A stretch of DNA of 8,245 bases from Deltaproteobacteria bacterium (GCA_019308525.1 JAFDIC010000160.1:1-8245); one strand, 5' to 3'. Numbered from the stretch's first letter, positions 1 to 6,474 are shown. Numbers and translations are program-made. The notes: a model not told the origin generated them from the letters alone.

Positions 1-97
1 GTCGGACCTCGAACACGTCATGTTGGGCTCTGTGGCGGAGAAGATCATAAGGCACTCCCCAGTCCCCGTTCTCTCCTACCGCACAAAAGGTAGTTAA
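1..97 (+). CDS. Universal stress protein (UspA family), C-terminal end only
   Basis: The reading frame that starts at base 2 runs without a stop to TAA at 95-97 and gives 31 residues. They match the closing part of the UspA fold: GSVAEKIIRHSPVPVL, the G-[ST]-V-[AS]-E-x-[IL] helix followed by the last beta strand with PVPVL. In the ATP-binding branch of the family, the glycine/serine stretch before this helix contacts the nucleotide phosphates; only its end is visible here. After PVPVL only nine more residues follow, the usual place for a single-domain Usp to end. The rest of the gene lies outside the window, so domain number and length cannot be judged. No terminator is visible just after it. 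The family call is fairly certain despite the short fragment because the motif is distinctive. Confidence 0.8.
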   Translation, partial: SDLEHVMLGSVAEKIIRHSPVPVLSYRTKGS

Positions 98-125
98 CAT
101 CCATGCTGCTTCGTAGAGCGCCTGC

Positions 126-347
126 TTGGGCACTGGCACCGTGGAATCTTCGATGCACAGTGGCGAAATCATTGAAGACCCATTCGATAACCTTTTCCTT
201 GCCCTGGCTTTGGAGAACAGGGCGCATCTCATTGTGTCAGGAGACCACCATCTCATCCAGTTGAAAGAATATCACCATATCCAAATTGTTATCCCTTCCG
301 AGGCATGCAGGGTTATAGAGAAGTGCGGTGTGCTGGAGTACAGCTGA
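126..347 (+). pseudogene. Remnant of a PIN-domain toxin (VapC-like / COG1569 type), N-terminal part missing
   Basis: From residue 17 of this open frame (numbered from TTG at 126) the protein reads EDPFDNLFLALALENRAHLIVSGDHHLIQL, then a short strand IQIVIPSEA. This is the C-terminal half of a PIN nuclease of the 'putative toxin component, PIN family' type: DP-x-DN-x-FL-x-A-A, then the (T/S)GD-x-x-L motif, then I-x-I-x-x-P. Acidic residues D18, D21 and D40 occupy the positions of the C-terminal metal ligands. Full-length relatives are about 130-145 aa and start with a strand carrying the first catalytic Asp. That half is absent here, and the first 15 or so residues do not resemble the family. 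No antitoxin gene and no convincing Shine-Dalgarno site lie upstream. I read it as a decayed toxin gene, not a working small protein. Translation from ATG at 153 would also be possible. Confidence 0.65.
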
Positions 348-660
348 CCTTCACTTCTGGCCGCGTGCCTGGACCGCCGGAGAATCGGCGAGGCTAACTC
401 CCCTGGGCCCTGGGACCACCCAAGCTCAACTTGAAGACTTACCTGAAGCTTCATACTTTGCCATCCCAATCTTCGACTTTTTACGAACTCGTCAGAATTG
501 ATACCTACCCTATTGTGCATGCTTGCTTTCGGGGCGCTCGGTGCAAGAGCAGCCAATGCCGCAGAGTGTGAAAAAAGGTATTACAGCCCAAAGTAGATTG
601 CGCAGCCCCCCAGGGTCGATGTCCACAACTACGCATTTTCGTGTGCACGTCAATAATAAC
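348..660. other. Non-coding or eroded stretch with small repeats
   Basis: No reading frame in this stretch looks like a protein on either strand. Small structures are visible: an inverted repeat CGCCG-gagaat-CGGCG at 375-390, a tandem CCCTGGGCCCTGGG near 397-413, the palindrome GAAGCTTC near 445-453, and the motif GACTTTTTACGAACTCGTCA at 475-494, whose core ACGA-AC-TCGT is a short palindrome. The last motif resembles short dispersed repeats I recall from Desulfobacterota genomes, but that is memory and not a search result. The stretch probably represents decayed sequence between the PIN remnant and the next promoter. Confidence 0.35.
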
Positions 661-688
661 TTGAACTTTTCCCTGAAGCATATATATT
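661..688 (+). promoter_or_regulatory. Sigma-70-like promoter candidate for the BI-1 gene
   Basis: TTGAAC at 661-666 and TATATT at 683-688 are separated by 16 bp. They match the -35 and -10 consensus at 4/6 and 5/6 positions. The surrounding AT-rich run (tatatattaa) is the most promoter-like spot between the PIN remnant and the next gene. A start near 695 would give an untranslated leader of about 240 nt before the ATG at 934. The leader contains no riboswitch class that I recognise and no convincing gene. A T8 run at 896-903 has no strong hairpin in front of it. Confidence 0.45.
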
Positions 689-921
689 AAGCCGGTCAGT
701 CGATCAGCGTAATCAACAGAGTGTTTTGCAAGCGCAGGTTTTATACACGCCTGGAAAAATCTGGATTTCTCACAGAGCCCTCAGGGAATGCAGGGATAAC
801 ATGGCGGCATTATTGATCTTTCCTTCGCGTTCGTTGCGACCTTGTTTGGCTGCGTGGATCTGTTTTTGCGTTTATCTGACCGCACGTGATAGAAGTTTTT
901 TTTCGACACCATCAAGGCCAA

Positions 922-927
922 AAGGAG
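922..927 (+). promoter_or_regulatory. Shine-Dalgarno site that fixes the BI-1 start
   Basis: AAGGAG lies 6 nt before ATG 934. It supports this ATG over the in-frame GTG at 886, which has no such site and would add 16 residues (charged, His-rich) not expected for the family. Confidence 0.75.
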
Positions 928-933
928 AAAGAA

Positions 934-1638
934 ATGGCACAGGTTTCCGTTACCAGATCACAGACTGAAGTACTGGTTAATGACTTCGTTAGAAGCGTTT
1001 ACAATTGGATGGCTCTCGGGCTCTGTCTTACGGGTTTTGTGGCCTTCTATGTCTCACATAATGAAACCTTGATGCGCCTCATTTTTGGTCAGCCCATCAT
1101 CTTTTTCGTACTTATTCTTGCTGAACTGGGACTGGTCTTTGCCCTGGCGCGGATGGTCACCAGGATGAGCGCGGGTACTGCCACATCGTTCTTTGTGATA
1201 TACTCGGCCCTGAATGGGCTCACCCTTTCCTTCATATTTCTGGCTTACACCCGAACCTCCATTTTCAGCACATTCTTTATCTGTGCCGGGACCTTTGTGG
1301 GGTGCAGTATCTACGGGTGGACCACCAAGCGGGATCTCACTTCCATTGGCGGATTTCTCATGATGGGTCTCATAGGCATTATTATCGCATCCCTGGTGAA
1401 TATGTTCATCAGGAGCAGCGCCATGAGCATGATGATCAGCTATATCGGGGTCATCGTCTTTGTAGGTCTGACCGCCTATGACACCCAGAAACTCAAGAAC
1501 ATGGCTCTCACCCAGCCCGTGGACGTGGACGGAGCAGTGGTGAGGAAGGGGGCAATACTAGGAGCCCTGTCCCTGTATCTGGATTTCATCAACCTCTTTC
1601 TGATGCTTCTAAGGATATTTGGGAGCGCCCGTGATTAG
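934..1638 (+). CDS. BI-1/YccA (UPF0005) family inner-membrane protein
   Basis: The product is 234 aa, the usual size of bacterial Bax inhibitor-1 / YccA-YbhL-type proteins. After a polar N-terminus of about 20 residues there are roughly seven hydrophobic segments (about 26-40, 54-72, 84-104, 110-128, 137-157, 166-182, 208-229). The family signature is clear at the end: GLTAYDTQKLKNM at 178-190 and GALSLYLDFINLFLMLLRIFG at 210-230 (quoted in part: LYLDFINLF). Asp183 and Asp217 correspond to the conserved aspartates that act as a pH-sensing pair in the structurally studied relative YetJ, a calcium-leak channel. In E. coli, YccA modulates the FtsH protease. Which of these roles applies here cannot be told. 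The gene stands alone: its upstream neighbour is a toxin relic and a minus-strand protease relic begins 9 nt after its stop. It has its own Shine-Dalgarno site and a promoter candidate, so it is probably monocistronic. The family assignment is near certain. Confidence 0.93.
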   Translation: MAQVSVTRSQTEVLVNDFVRSVYNWMALGLCLTGFVAFYVSHNETLMRLIFGQPIIFFVLILAELGLVFALARMVTRMSAGTATSFFVIYSALNGLTLSFIFLAYTRTSIFSTFFICAGTFVGCSIYGWTTKRDLTSIGGFLMMGLIGIIIASLVNMFIRSSAMSMMISYIGVIVFVGLTAYDTQKLKNMALTQPVDVDGAVVRKGAILGALSLYLDFINLFLMLLRIFGSARD

Positions 1639-1779
1639 AGAGGAAAAATCTTCACATTTGCTGCCGGGCTTGACCACGACCACCAGCACACCTTCCTCAT
1701 TTTCGCCGTAGCCAAACCGCTTGGCGGTTCCAGGCGTTGGGACGGTTAATTGCAGCCCGAAGATCCCTGTGCTTTCCAT
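1609..1779 (-). pseudogene. Relic of an HtrA/DegP-type serine protease: PDZ-domain fragment
   Basis: On the minus strand, an ATG at 1779 opens 56 codons ending at 1609. The first 44 residues read like the start of an HtrA PDZ domain: a G-x-F-G-L-x-L-T segment, TPGTAKRFGYGENEEGVLV (the 'LTPELAKRLGL..EEGVLV' stretch that includes the peptide-binding loop and strand), then VKPGSKCED, the 'V.PGSPAEEAG' turn. Upstream in frame, DPVTAAMES also resembles the linker before PDZ1, but a stop is met about 20 codons further up, and no trypsin-like domain (His/Asp/GNSGG) is present. After residue 44 the similarity fades and the frame runs into the 3' end of the BI-1 gene. The piece is therefore a truncated, non-functional remnant. 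The resemblance is by eye only, but several consecutive motifs agree. Confidence 0.6.
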
Positions 1780-1973
1780 GGCGGCGGTTACAGGATCCCG
1801 GCATGTGGCCCCTGCCCTCCCCTGTCACCATCCTGTACATATCTTGCTTCCTTGCTTAAGGCGCCCCTTTTGGTGGCAAAATAGCCCTTCTATTTTTTCA
1901 TTAGCACACCGCTTGATTTTCTCTAAGTTTGGCTCGTGAAGGGTACTTGCTTGCCGGCATGAAGACAAGGGAA
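1780..1973. other. Intergenic stretch, nothing recognisable
   Basis: Between the PDZ relic and the inverted repeat upstream of the operon I see no protein-like frame, RNA gene or clear repeat on either strand. Short open frames here have random composition and no ribosome binding sites. It may be further decayed sequence of the protease relic, but no residues can be matched to it. Confidence 0.4.
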
Positions 1974-1997
1974 ATCAGGTTCATTTCAGAACCTGAT
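1974..1997. repeat. Perfect 9-bp inverted repeat upstream of the operon (operator or hairpin candidate)
   Basis: ATCAGGTTC (1974-1982) and GAACCTGAT (1989-1997) are exact reverse complements separated by the 6-nt spacer attTca. No U-tract follows, so a rho-independent terminator is unlikely. The 24-bp dyad lies about 30 bp upstream of a possible -35 box (2027-2032) and 149 bp before the crotonase ATG. The half-site length fits a dimeric helix-turn-helix regulator such as those of the TetR type that commonly control acyl-CoA pathways, but no regulator gene is in the window, so its role is an inference. Confidence 0.5.
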
Positions 1998-2026
1998 GAG
2001 GGCGCGAGCCAGGATATAAACTTTTC

Positions 2027-2056
2027 TTGTCAACGGCGACTCTCCTGTGGCATTAT
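2027..2056 (+). promoter_or_regulatory. Promoter candidate for the crotonase-ACS-kor operon
   Basis: TTGTCA at 2027-2032 (5/6 match to the -35 consensus) is followed after 18 bp by CATTAT at 2051-2056 (4/6). An alternative -10, TATACT at 2054-2059, is a better box, but its spacing to the same -35 is 21 bp, outside the normal range. Either would give a leader of about 80 nt before ATG 2146. The leader contains a run of nine G at 2080-2088. The position just downstream of the inverted repeat at 1974-1997 would suit a regulated promoter. Confidence 0.35.
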
Positions 2057-2145
2057 ACTGTTATGCTCTTGCGCCTCCCGGGGGGGGGCAAGGATCTTCC
2101 CGGGGAAAATCTGATTTCCGGCGAGCTTGCAAAGGGAACCTCACC

Positions 2146-2913
2146 ATGGAATTTGAGTGCATTGTTTTTGAGAAGTCTGGAAATATCGCCGTGATCAAAC
2201 TCAACCGGCCGAATGTCCTTAATGCCATGGACCGAAGGCTCTGGTCCGACCTGGAATCGGCACTTGAAACAGCCGAGAAGGACCCGGACGTCAAGGTGTT
2301 GATCATCACTGGAGAGGGGAGGGCCTTTTCCACGGGGGCCGACCTGAAGGAGTCAAAGAAAAGAACCCCGGAGGAATACCGGAAGTACCTTGAGAATCTT
2401 CAGGAGATATCCAGAAGGCTCATTCGGTTTGAAAAACCCACCATAGCAGCCATCAACGGTTACGCCCTGGGCTCGGGTTACGAGTTGACCCTGGCCTGCG
2501 ATCTCCGTATAGCCGCTGAAGACGCAAAGATCGGCTCCCCTGAGGCAAGGGTGAGCTCTTCGGTAACAGGAGGGGCCATGAGGCTTCTCCAGGAGCTGGT
2601 CGGCCCGGGCAAGGCCAGGGAACTGCTTTTTACAGCAGAATATATCGACGGCAGAGAGGCCGAAAGGATCGGCCTGGTAAACAGGGCCGTCCCCCGGGAA
2701 AACCTCATGGAGGAAGCATTTAGGCTCGCCGAGAAGATTGCGAGGAACTCCTCTTTTTCAACCAAGATGATAAAAAGGGGGCTCAACATGGCAAGTGACG
2801 GGACAAGCCTGGAGGCCCTGATGGACTACGAGGTAGAAGCATGCCTCGCATGTGTCTCCACAAAGGAGAGAGAGGAATCCCTGAAGACATTTGAAGAGAG
2901 GAAACGGGGCTGA
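2146..2913 (+). CDS. Enoyl-CoA hydratase/isomerase (crotonase) family protein
   Basis: This 255-aa protein has the usual length and order of a single-domain crotonase. Visible landmarks are LNRPNVLNAMD (19-29), the first oxyanion-hole segment AFSTGADLKE (60-69), the second oxyanion-hole segment INGYALGSGYELTLACD (103-119), and IGSPEARV (129-136). Glu113 and Glu133 sit where the two catalytic glutamates (E144 and E164 in rat mitochondrial hydratase) are found, so hydration of a 2-enoyl-CoA, or a closely related CoA-ester reaction, is plausible. The loop after Glu133 reads SSSVTGGAMRL in place of the common 'G-x-x-P-G-x-G-G-x-x-R-L', so the substrate may be unusual. ATG 2146 was chosen because AAGGGA at 2132-2137 lies 8 nt upstream; the open frame extends to 2047, but that part is low-complexity and crosses the G-run. 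The stop is 3 nt before the acyl-CoA synthetase start, so the two are translationally close. The exact reaction remains open. Confidence 0.88.
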   Translation: MEFECIVFEKSGNIAVIKLNRPNVLNAMDRRLWSDLESALETAEKDPDVKVLIITGEGRAFSTGADLKESKKRTPEEYRKYLENLQEISRRLIRFEKPTIAAINGYALGSGYELTLACDLRIAAEDAKIGSPEARVSSSVTGGAMRLLQELVGPGKARELLFTAEYIDGREAERIGLVNRAVPRENLMEEAFRLAEKIARNSSFSTKMIKRGLNMASDGTSLEALMDYEVEACLACVSTKEREESLKTFEERKRG

Positions 2914-2916
2914 GCA

Positions 2917-5064
2917 ATGGGTCTTGACCGAATACTGAACGCAGAATCCGTTGCCATTGTCGGTGCCTCAAAGAATGAAACCAAGAGAGGCTACCAGGCC
3001 ATCAAGACCCTGGTTGACGAGAAATTTGAGGGCCGGATCTATCCTGTGAACCCCAAGGAAGACAAGATACTGGGTTTCAAGTGCTACAAAAAGGTCGCAG
3101 ATATCCAAGACCCCGTGGATGTTGCCCTTATCACCACCCCTGCAAGGACGATCCCCGAGGTATTGGAAGATTGCGGAAAGAAGGGCGTGCCGGGTGCCGT
3201 GATAATCGCCGGAGGGTTTGGAGAACTGGGAAGGGAAGGGAAAAAGCTCGAGAACGAAATAATAGAAATGGCCCGGAAATACGGCATCCGGGTGATCGGG
3301 CCCAATACCTCAGGCATAATGAACCTCAAGACCAGCCTTAACCTGGTAGGACTCCATGATACGCCCCGGGGCGATATCGCCCTTCTTACCCAGAGCGGGA
3401 ACATGGCCCTGACCCTGATTACCGAGGCGAAGCTCAAGAGCAACAAGGGGATTTCTTACTATGTCGGCGTAGGCAACGAGGCCGATATACGGTTTCACGA
3501 GTATCTTGAATTCTTCCTCAATGACCCGGATACCAAAGCCATTTTGATGTACGTGGAAGGCATGAGAGACGGTAGAAGATTCCTCCAGCAGGCTTACAGG
3601 ACCACGACTGAAAAGCCCATCATTCTACTCAAGGGTGGCCGCTCAACCATGGGCAAGAAATCCGCCGGCTCCCATACCGGCGCTCTTGCGGGCCTGTCGG
3701 AAGTAGCAAAGGGGGCCTTCCAAAGGGCCGGCATCGTCGTGATCGACAATTCTGATGAACTCTTCCCTGCTGCGGAGACCCTTTCCAGCCTCCCCACCAT
3801 CAAGAACAGGAGTGTGGCCGTACTTGCAGACGGCGGAGGACACGCAACCATTGCGGCGGACATATTGACCGACCTGGGTATAAGAATCCCTGAGTTACAC
3901 GAAAAGACCCAGGCCAGGCTGAAAAGGATACTGCCGTTCACTGCCTCGGTCAGAAACCCAATCGATGTGGCTGGAGGCACGGATTCGGACCCGGGCATCT
4001 TTGCCGATTGCGCCGAGCAAATCCTGAAAGACCATAATATTGGGGGGCTTCTCGTAGTAGGCCTTTTTGGGGGCTACGGCAAGCGTTTTGCAGAAACCCT
4101 GGGCCTGGTGGAGGAGGACACGGCCCACAGGATGGGCAAGCTCCTCAGGAAAAGGAAGAAGCCCATCGTCTTTCACAGCCTCTATGCATCGGAAAAGACC
4201 CACCCCCTCGAACTGCTCCGCTACTACAATATCCCTGTCTATGATTCTCTGGACATCGCTTGCAAGTGTATGGGTGTACTGGCAGATTACGGGGATTACC
4301 TGAAAAGTTATCACGCCAGGACAAATTTTGTCTTGAACTGGGGTGATCGGGCGAAACCTTGGGGGAAAAAGATCATCAGAAAGGCAAGGGAAGAGAGGCG
4401 CACAATACTGATGGAACATGAAGCCAAAAGGCTCTTGAGTCTTCATGGCGGCCCCCACCCACAGGATATATTGGCAAGGACCGAGGAAGAGGCCGTGAAG
4501 GCATTTCGAGTGATCAACGGAAGAGTCGCCCTCAAGATAGCCTCGCCGGACATACTCCACAAGACCGACGCCGGGGGGGTGAAGCTTGATCTGGGGACGG
4601 AGGATGAAGTCAGAGAGGCCTTCAGGGAGATCAGGCAGAATGCCCTTGACTTTCGCGCCGATGCTGACATAAGGGGGTGCCTTGTCTGTCCAATGGCGCC
4701 CGAGGGCATAGAAGTGATCGTGGGGACCGAGATCGACGATCAGTTCGGCCCGGTCGTCATGTACGGCCTGGGGGGTGTGATGGTGGAAATCCTCAGAGAC
4801 GTATCTTTCAGGGTGCTGCCCATTTCCAGCAGGACCGCGGAAAAGATGATCCAGGAGACAAAATCCTACCCTATCCTTAACGGTTTCAGGGGTCGTCCCC
4901 CCTGTGATAAGAGATCTCTCAGGAGGCTTCTGCTGGCGGTGTCGGAGCTGGTTGAGGCCTACCCTGAAATACAGGAGACGGACTTCAACCCGGTCATGGT
5001 CTACGAACAGGGGCTGAGCGTCCTGGATGCCCGAATAATACTAAAGAAAGAGGAAAATGGGTGA
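2917..5064 (+). CDS. Acyl-CoA synthetase, NDP-forming (fused alpha-beta subunits)
   Basis: The 715-aa protein belongs to the acetyl-CoA synthetase (ADP-forming) superfamily, which interconverts acyl-CoA + NDP + Pi with acid + CoA + NTP. Domains in order: CoA-binding Rossmann domain (about 5-130; SVAIVGASKN, YPVNPK, GPNTSGIMN), first flavodoxin-like domain (about 150-285; LLTQSGNMA), second ligase-CoA domain (about 296-460; ADGGGHA, RNPIDVAGGTD), and an ATP-grasp domain (about 495-712; VALKIASPDILHKTDAGGV, DFNPVMV, LDARI). His253 in SAGSHTGALAG is the expected phosphorylated histidine, and His548 in DILHKTDAGGV matches the second conserved histidine of the beta part, which takes part in phosphoryl transfer to the nucleotide site. 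All key motifs are present, so it should be active. In anaerobes these enzymes usually harvest ATP from acyl-CoA made by 2-oxoacid oxidoreductases, and such an enzyme is encoded just downstream. Acid activation in the other direction is also possible. Acyl specificity cannot be read from the sequence. Confidence 0.93.
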   Translation: MGLDRILNAESVAIVGASKNETKRGYQAIKTLVDEKFEGRIYPVNPKEDKILGFKCYKKVADIQDPVDVALITTPARTIPEVLEDCGKKGVPGAVIIAGGFGELGREGKKLENEIIEMARKYGIRVIGPNTSGIMNLKTSLNLVGLHDTPRGDIALLTQSGNMALTLITEAKLKSNKGISYYVGVGNEADIRFHEYLEFFLNDPDTKAILMYVEGMRDGRRFLQQAYRTTTEKPIILLKGGRSTMGKKSAGSHTGALAGLSEVAKGAFQRAGIVVIDNSDELFPAAETLSSLPTIKNRSVAVLADGGGHATIAADILTDLGIRIPELHEKTQARLKRILPFTASVRNPIDVAGGTDSDPGIFADCAEQILKDHNIGGLLVVGLFGGYGKRFAETLGLVEEDTAHRMGKLLRKRKKPIVFHSLYASEKTHPLELLRYYNIPVYDSLDIACKCMGVLADYGDYLKSYHARTNFVLNWGDRAKPWGKKIIRKAREERRTILMEHEAKRLLSLHGGPHPQDILARTEEEAVKAFRVINGRVALKIASPDILHKTDAGGVKLDLGTEDEVREAFREIRQNALDFRADADIRGCLVCPMAPEGIEVIVGTEIDDQFGPVVMYGLGGVMVEILRDVSFRVLPISSRTAEKMIQETKSYPILNGFRGRPPCDKRSLRRLLLAVSELVEAYPEIQETDFNPVMVYEQGLSVLDARIILKKEENG

Positions 5065-5116
5065 GGCTGAGTCGCAGAGAGCTGATTTGTGCAGGCCACA
5101 CCCCTGATGTCATAAT

Positions 5117-5326
5117 ATGAAAGGCATGGCAGCGCCCAGGAAAAGGAAAAAGGTTCTCATCGATACTGAACTCTGCAAGGGCTGTAGAATATGTGTTGCA
5201 TTCTGTCCCGAAAAGGTCCTTGACCTTGATGAACATGAAAAGGCCTTTGTCTTGCATCCGGAGAGGTGCGACGGTTGTGGTATATGCGAACTAAGGTGCC
5301 CCGACCTCGCAATTGAAATACTATGA
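5117..5326 (+). CDS. korD: 2-oxoacid:ferredoxin oxidoreductase, delta subunit (2x[4Fe-4S] ferredoxin)
   Basis: The 69-aa protein has two classical cluster motifs: Cys20-x2-Cys23-x2-Cys26-x3-Cys30-Pro and Cys51-x2-Cys54-x2-Cys57-x3-Cys61-Pro. It therefore binds two [4Fe-4S] clusters, as the delta subunits of four-subunit 2-oxoacid oxidoreductases do. There it passes electrons from the thiamine-diphosphate site in the beta subunit to external ferredoxin. The basic N-terminus (RKRKK) precedes the strand VLIDTELCKGC. Its TGA overlaps the alpha-subunit ATG (ATGA), which indicates translational coupling. The 52-nt gap to the preceding gene shows no terminator. The start is uncertain: neither ATG 5117 nor the in-frame ATG 5126 has a good Shine-Dalgarno site, and the difference is only three residues. 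The symbol follows the kor nomenclature for this subunit order and does not prove a 2-oxoglutarate substrate. Confidence 0.88.
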   Translation: MKGMAAPRKRKKVLIDTELCKGCRICVAFCPEKVLDLDEHEKAFVLHPERCDGCGICELRCPDLAIEIL

Positions 5327-6471
5327 AGGACAGGATACGCTTCATCCAGGGCAATGAAGTATGCGTGGAGGCGGCTCTCTATGCCGGGCTGGGGTTCTTC
5401 GCCGGGTATCCCATTACACCCTCCTCTGAGATCCTGGAACACCTCTCCGTGCTTCTGCCTCAAAAGGGAGGAAGATTCATACAGATGGAAGACGAAATAT
5501 CTTCCATGTGCGCGATCATTGGCGCTTCCCTTACCGGTCTGAAGTCCATGACCGCTACCAGCGGCCCAGGGTTTTCCCTCAAGCAGGAGGCCATCGGTTA
5601 TGCCGTCATGGCGGAAGTGCCATGCGTTGTCGTCAACGTCCAGAGAGGAGGTCCGTCTACAGGACTGCCTACCGGGGTAAGCCAAGGTGACGTGATGCAG
5701 GCACGATGGGGCACCCACGGGGATCACTCGATCGTGACCCTTACCGCCTCCAACCACCAGGATCTCTTTGCCATGACCGTTGAGGCATTCAACATATCTG
5801 AAACCTATCGGACACCTGTTATCCTTCTCCTCGACGAAGTGGTCGGGCACATGAGGGAGAAGCTTGTCATGCCCGAACCCGGTGAAATCCCGCTGGTTGA
5901 AAGGCTTCGCACCTCGGTGAAGGAAGGGACCGACTATCACCCTTACCTCCCGAGGGAGGATGGACGTCTGCCCATGTCGGATTTCGGGGGTGTGCACCGA
6001 TACAACGTCACGGGGCTCGTGCATGACATGTGGGGGTTTCCTTCCGACGATCCCAAGATCGCATACGGACTCCTGAGGCACCTTGTTGATAAGACCGAAG
6101 GGCACGTGCACCAAATGACCCACATCAAGGAATTCTTTGTGGACGACGCTGAATTCCTCCTGATCTCCTACGGATCTTCCGCCAGGTCTGCGCTCCATCT
6201 GGTCGAAAACCGCAGGGCCCGCGGTGAGAGACTGGGCCTGCTGGAATTGCAGACCCTCTGGCCTTTCCCGGCCAACGCAGTTCGAGAGAGGTGTGAAAGA
6301 CCAAATCACGTTGTCGTAGTTGAAATGAACATGGGCCAAATACTCCAGGAGGTCAAAAAGGCCCTGGATGAACCCGACAAGGTGTTCTTGGCCAACCGCA
6401 TTGACGGAACTTTCATAACCCCCAGTGATATCCGCAATATCTTGCGCGTCATACAGGGTAAGGGGGTGTAG
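5323..6471 (+). CDS. korA: 2-oxoacid:ferredoxin oxidoreductase, alpha subunit
   Basis: The 382-aa product is the alpha subunit of an OFOR, which with the beta subunit forms the active site for CoA-dependent oxidative decarboxylation of a 2-oxoacid to acyl-CoA. The substrate-binding motif GYPITPSSE is at 28-36. An EDE at 56-58 is in the position of the glutamate that activates thiamine diphosphate. SGPGFSLKQEAIG (80-92) and QRGGPSTGLPT (107-117) are the other conserved PYR-domain blocks. The C-terminal third (about 275-375; LLISYGSSARSA, LQTLWPFP, VVVVEMNMGQ) is the transketolase-C-like domain II. Length and lack of a fused gamma domain fit the KorA type of the alpha/beta/gamma/delta enzymes. 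ATG 5323 overlaps the ferredoxin stop, and the beta-subunit ribosome-binding site lies inside the last codons. 2-Oxoglutarate is the commonest substrate of this subunit type, but branched-chain or aryl-pyruvate oxidoreductases share the architecture, so specificity is open. Confidence 0.93.
   Translation: MKDRIRFIQGNEVCVEAALYAGLGFFAGYPITPSSEILEHLSVLLPQKGGRFIQMEDEISSMCAIIGASLTGLKSMTATSGPGFSLKQEAIGYAVMAEVPCVVVNVQRGGPSTGLPTGVSQGDVMQARWGTHGDHSIVTLTASNHQDLFAMTVEAFNISETYRTPVILLLDEVVGHMREKLVMPEPGEIPLVERLRTSVKEGTDYHPYLPREDGRLPMSDFGGVHRYNVTGLVHDMWGFPSDDPKIAYGLLRHLVDKTEGHVHQMTHIKEFFVDDAEFLLISYGSSARSALHLVENRRARGERLGLLELQTLWPFPANAVRERCERPNHVVVVEMNMGQILQEVKKALDEPDKVFLANRIDGTFITPSDIRNILRVIQGKGV
6460..6468 (+). 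promoter_or_regulatory. Strong Shine-Dalgarno site for the beta subunit
   Basis: AAGGGGGTG matches the 16S anti-Shine-Dalgarno complement AAGGAGGTG at 8 of 9 positions. It lies within the last codons of the alpha-subunit gene, directly before its stop and 6 nt before ATG 6475. It supports that start and efficient balanced translation of alpha and beta. Confidence 0.65.
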
Positions 6472-6474
6472 TCT

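Noticed and set aside
560..655. Minus-strand segment reading VVVDIDPGG, reminiscent of a ParA-type strand
   Set aside because: Only one short phrase matches, there is no Walker A motif or other family feature nearby, and chance is the simpler explanation.
886..933. GTG start for the BI-1 protein at 886
   Set aside because: It lacks a ribosome binding site. ATG 934 has AAGGAG at ideal spacing and gives the usual family length.
726..968. 80-codon plus-strand frame before and into the BI-1 gene
   Set aside because: No Shine-Dalgarno site, no family resemblance, and it overlaps the true BI-1 start out of frame.
2047..2145. N-terminal extension of the crotonase to 2047
   Set aside because: The added residues are low-complexity (from the G-run), unlike any crotonase N-terminus, while ATG 2146 has a suitable ribosome binding site and matches family length.
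3895..4560. 221-codon minus-strand frame inside the acyl-CoA synthetase gene
   Set aside because: Antisense shadow of an intact, conserved gene; no motif and no ribosome binding site.
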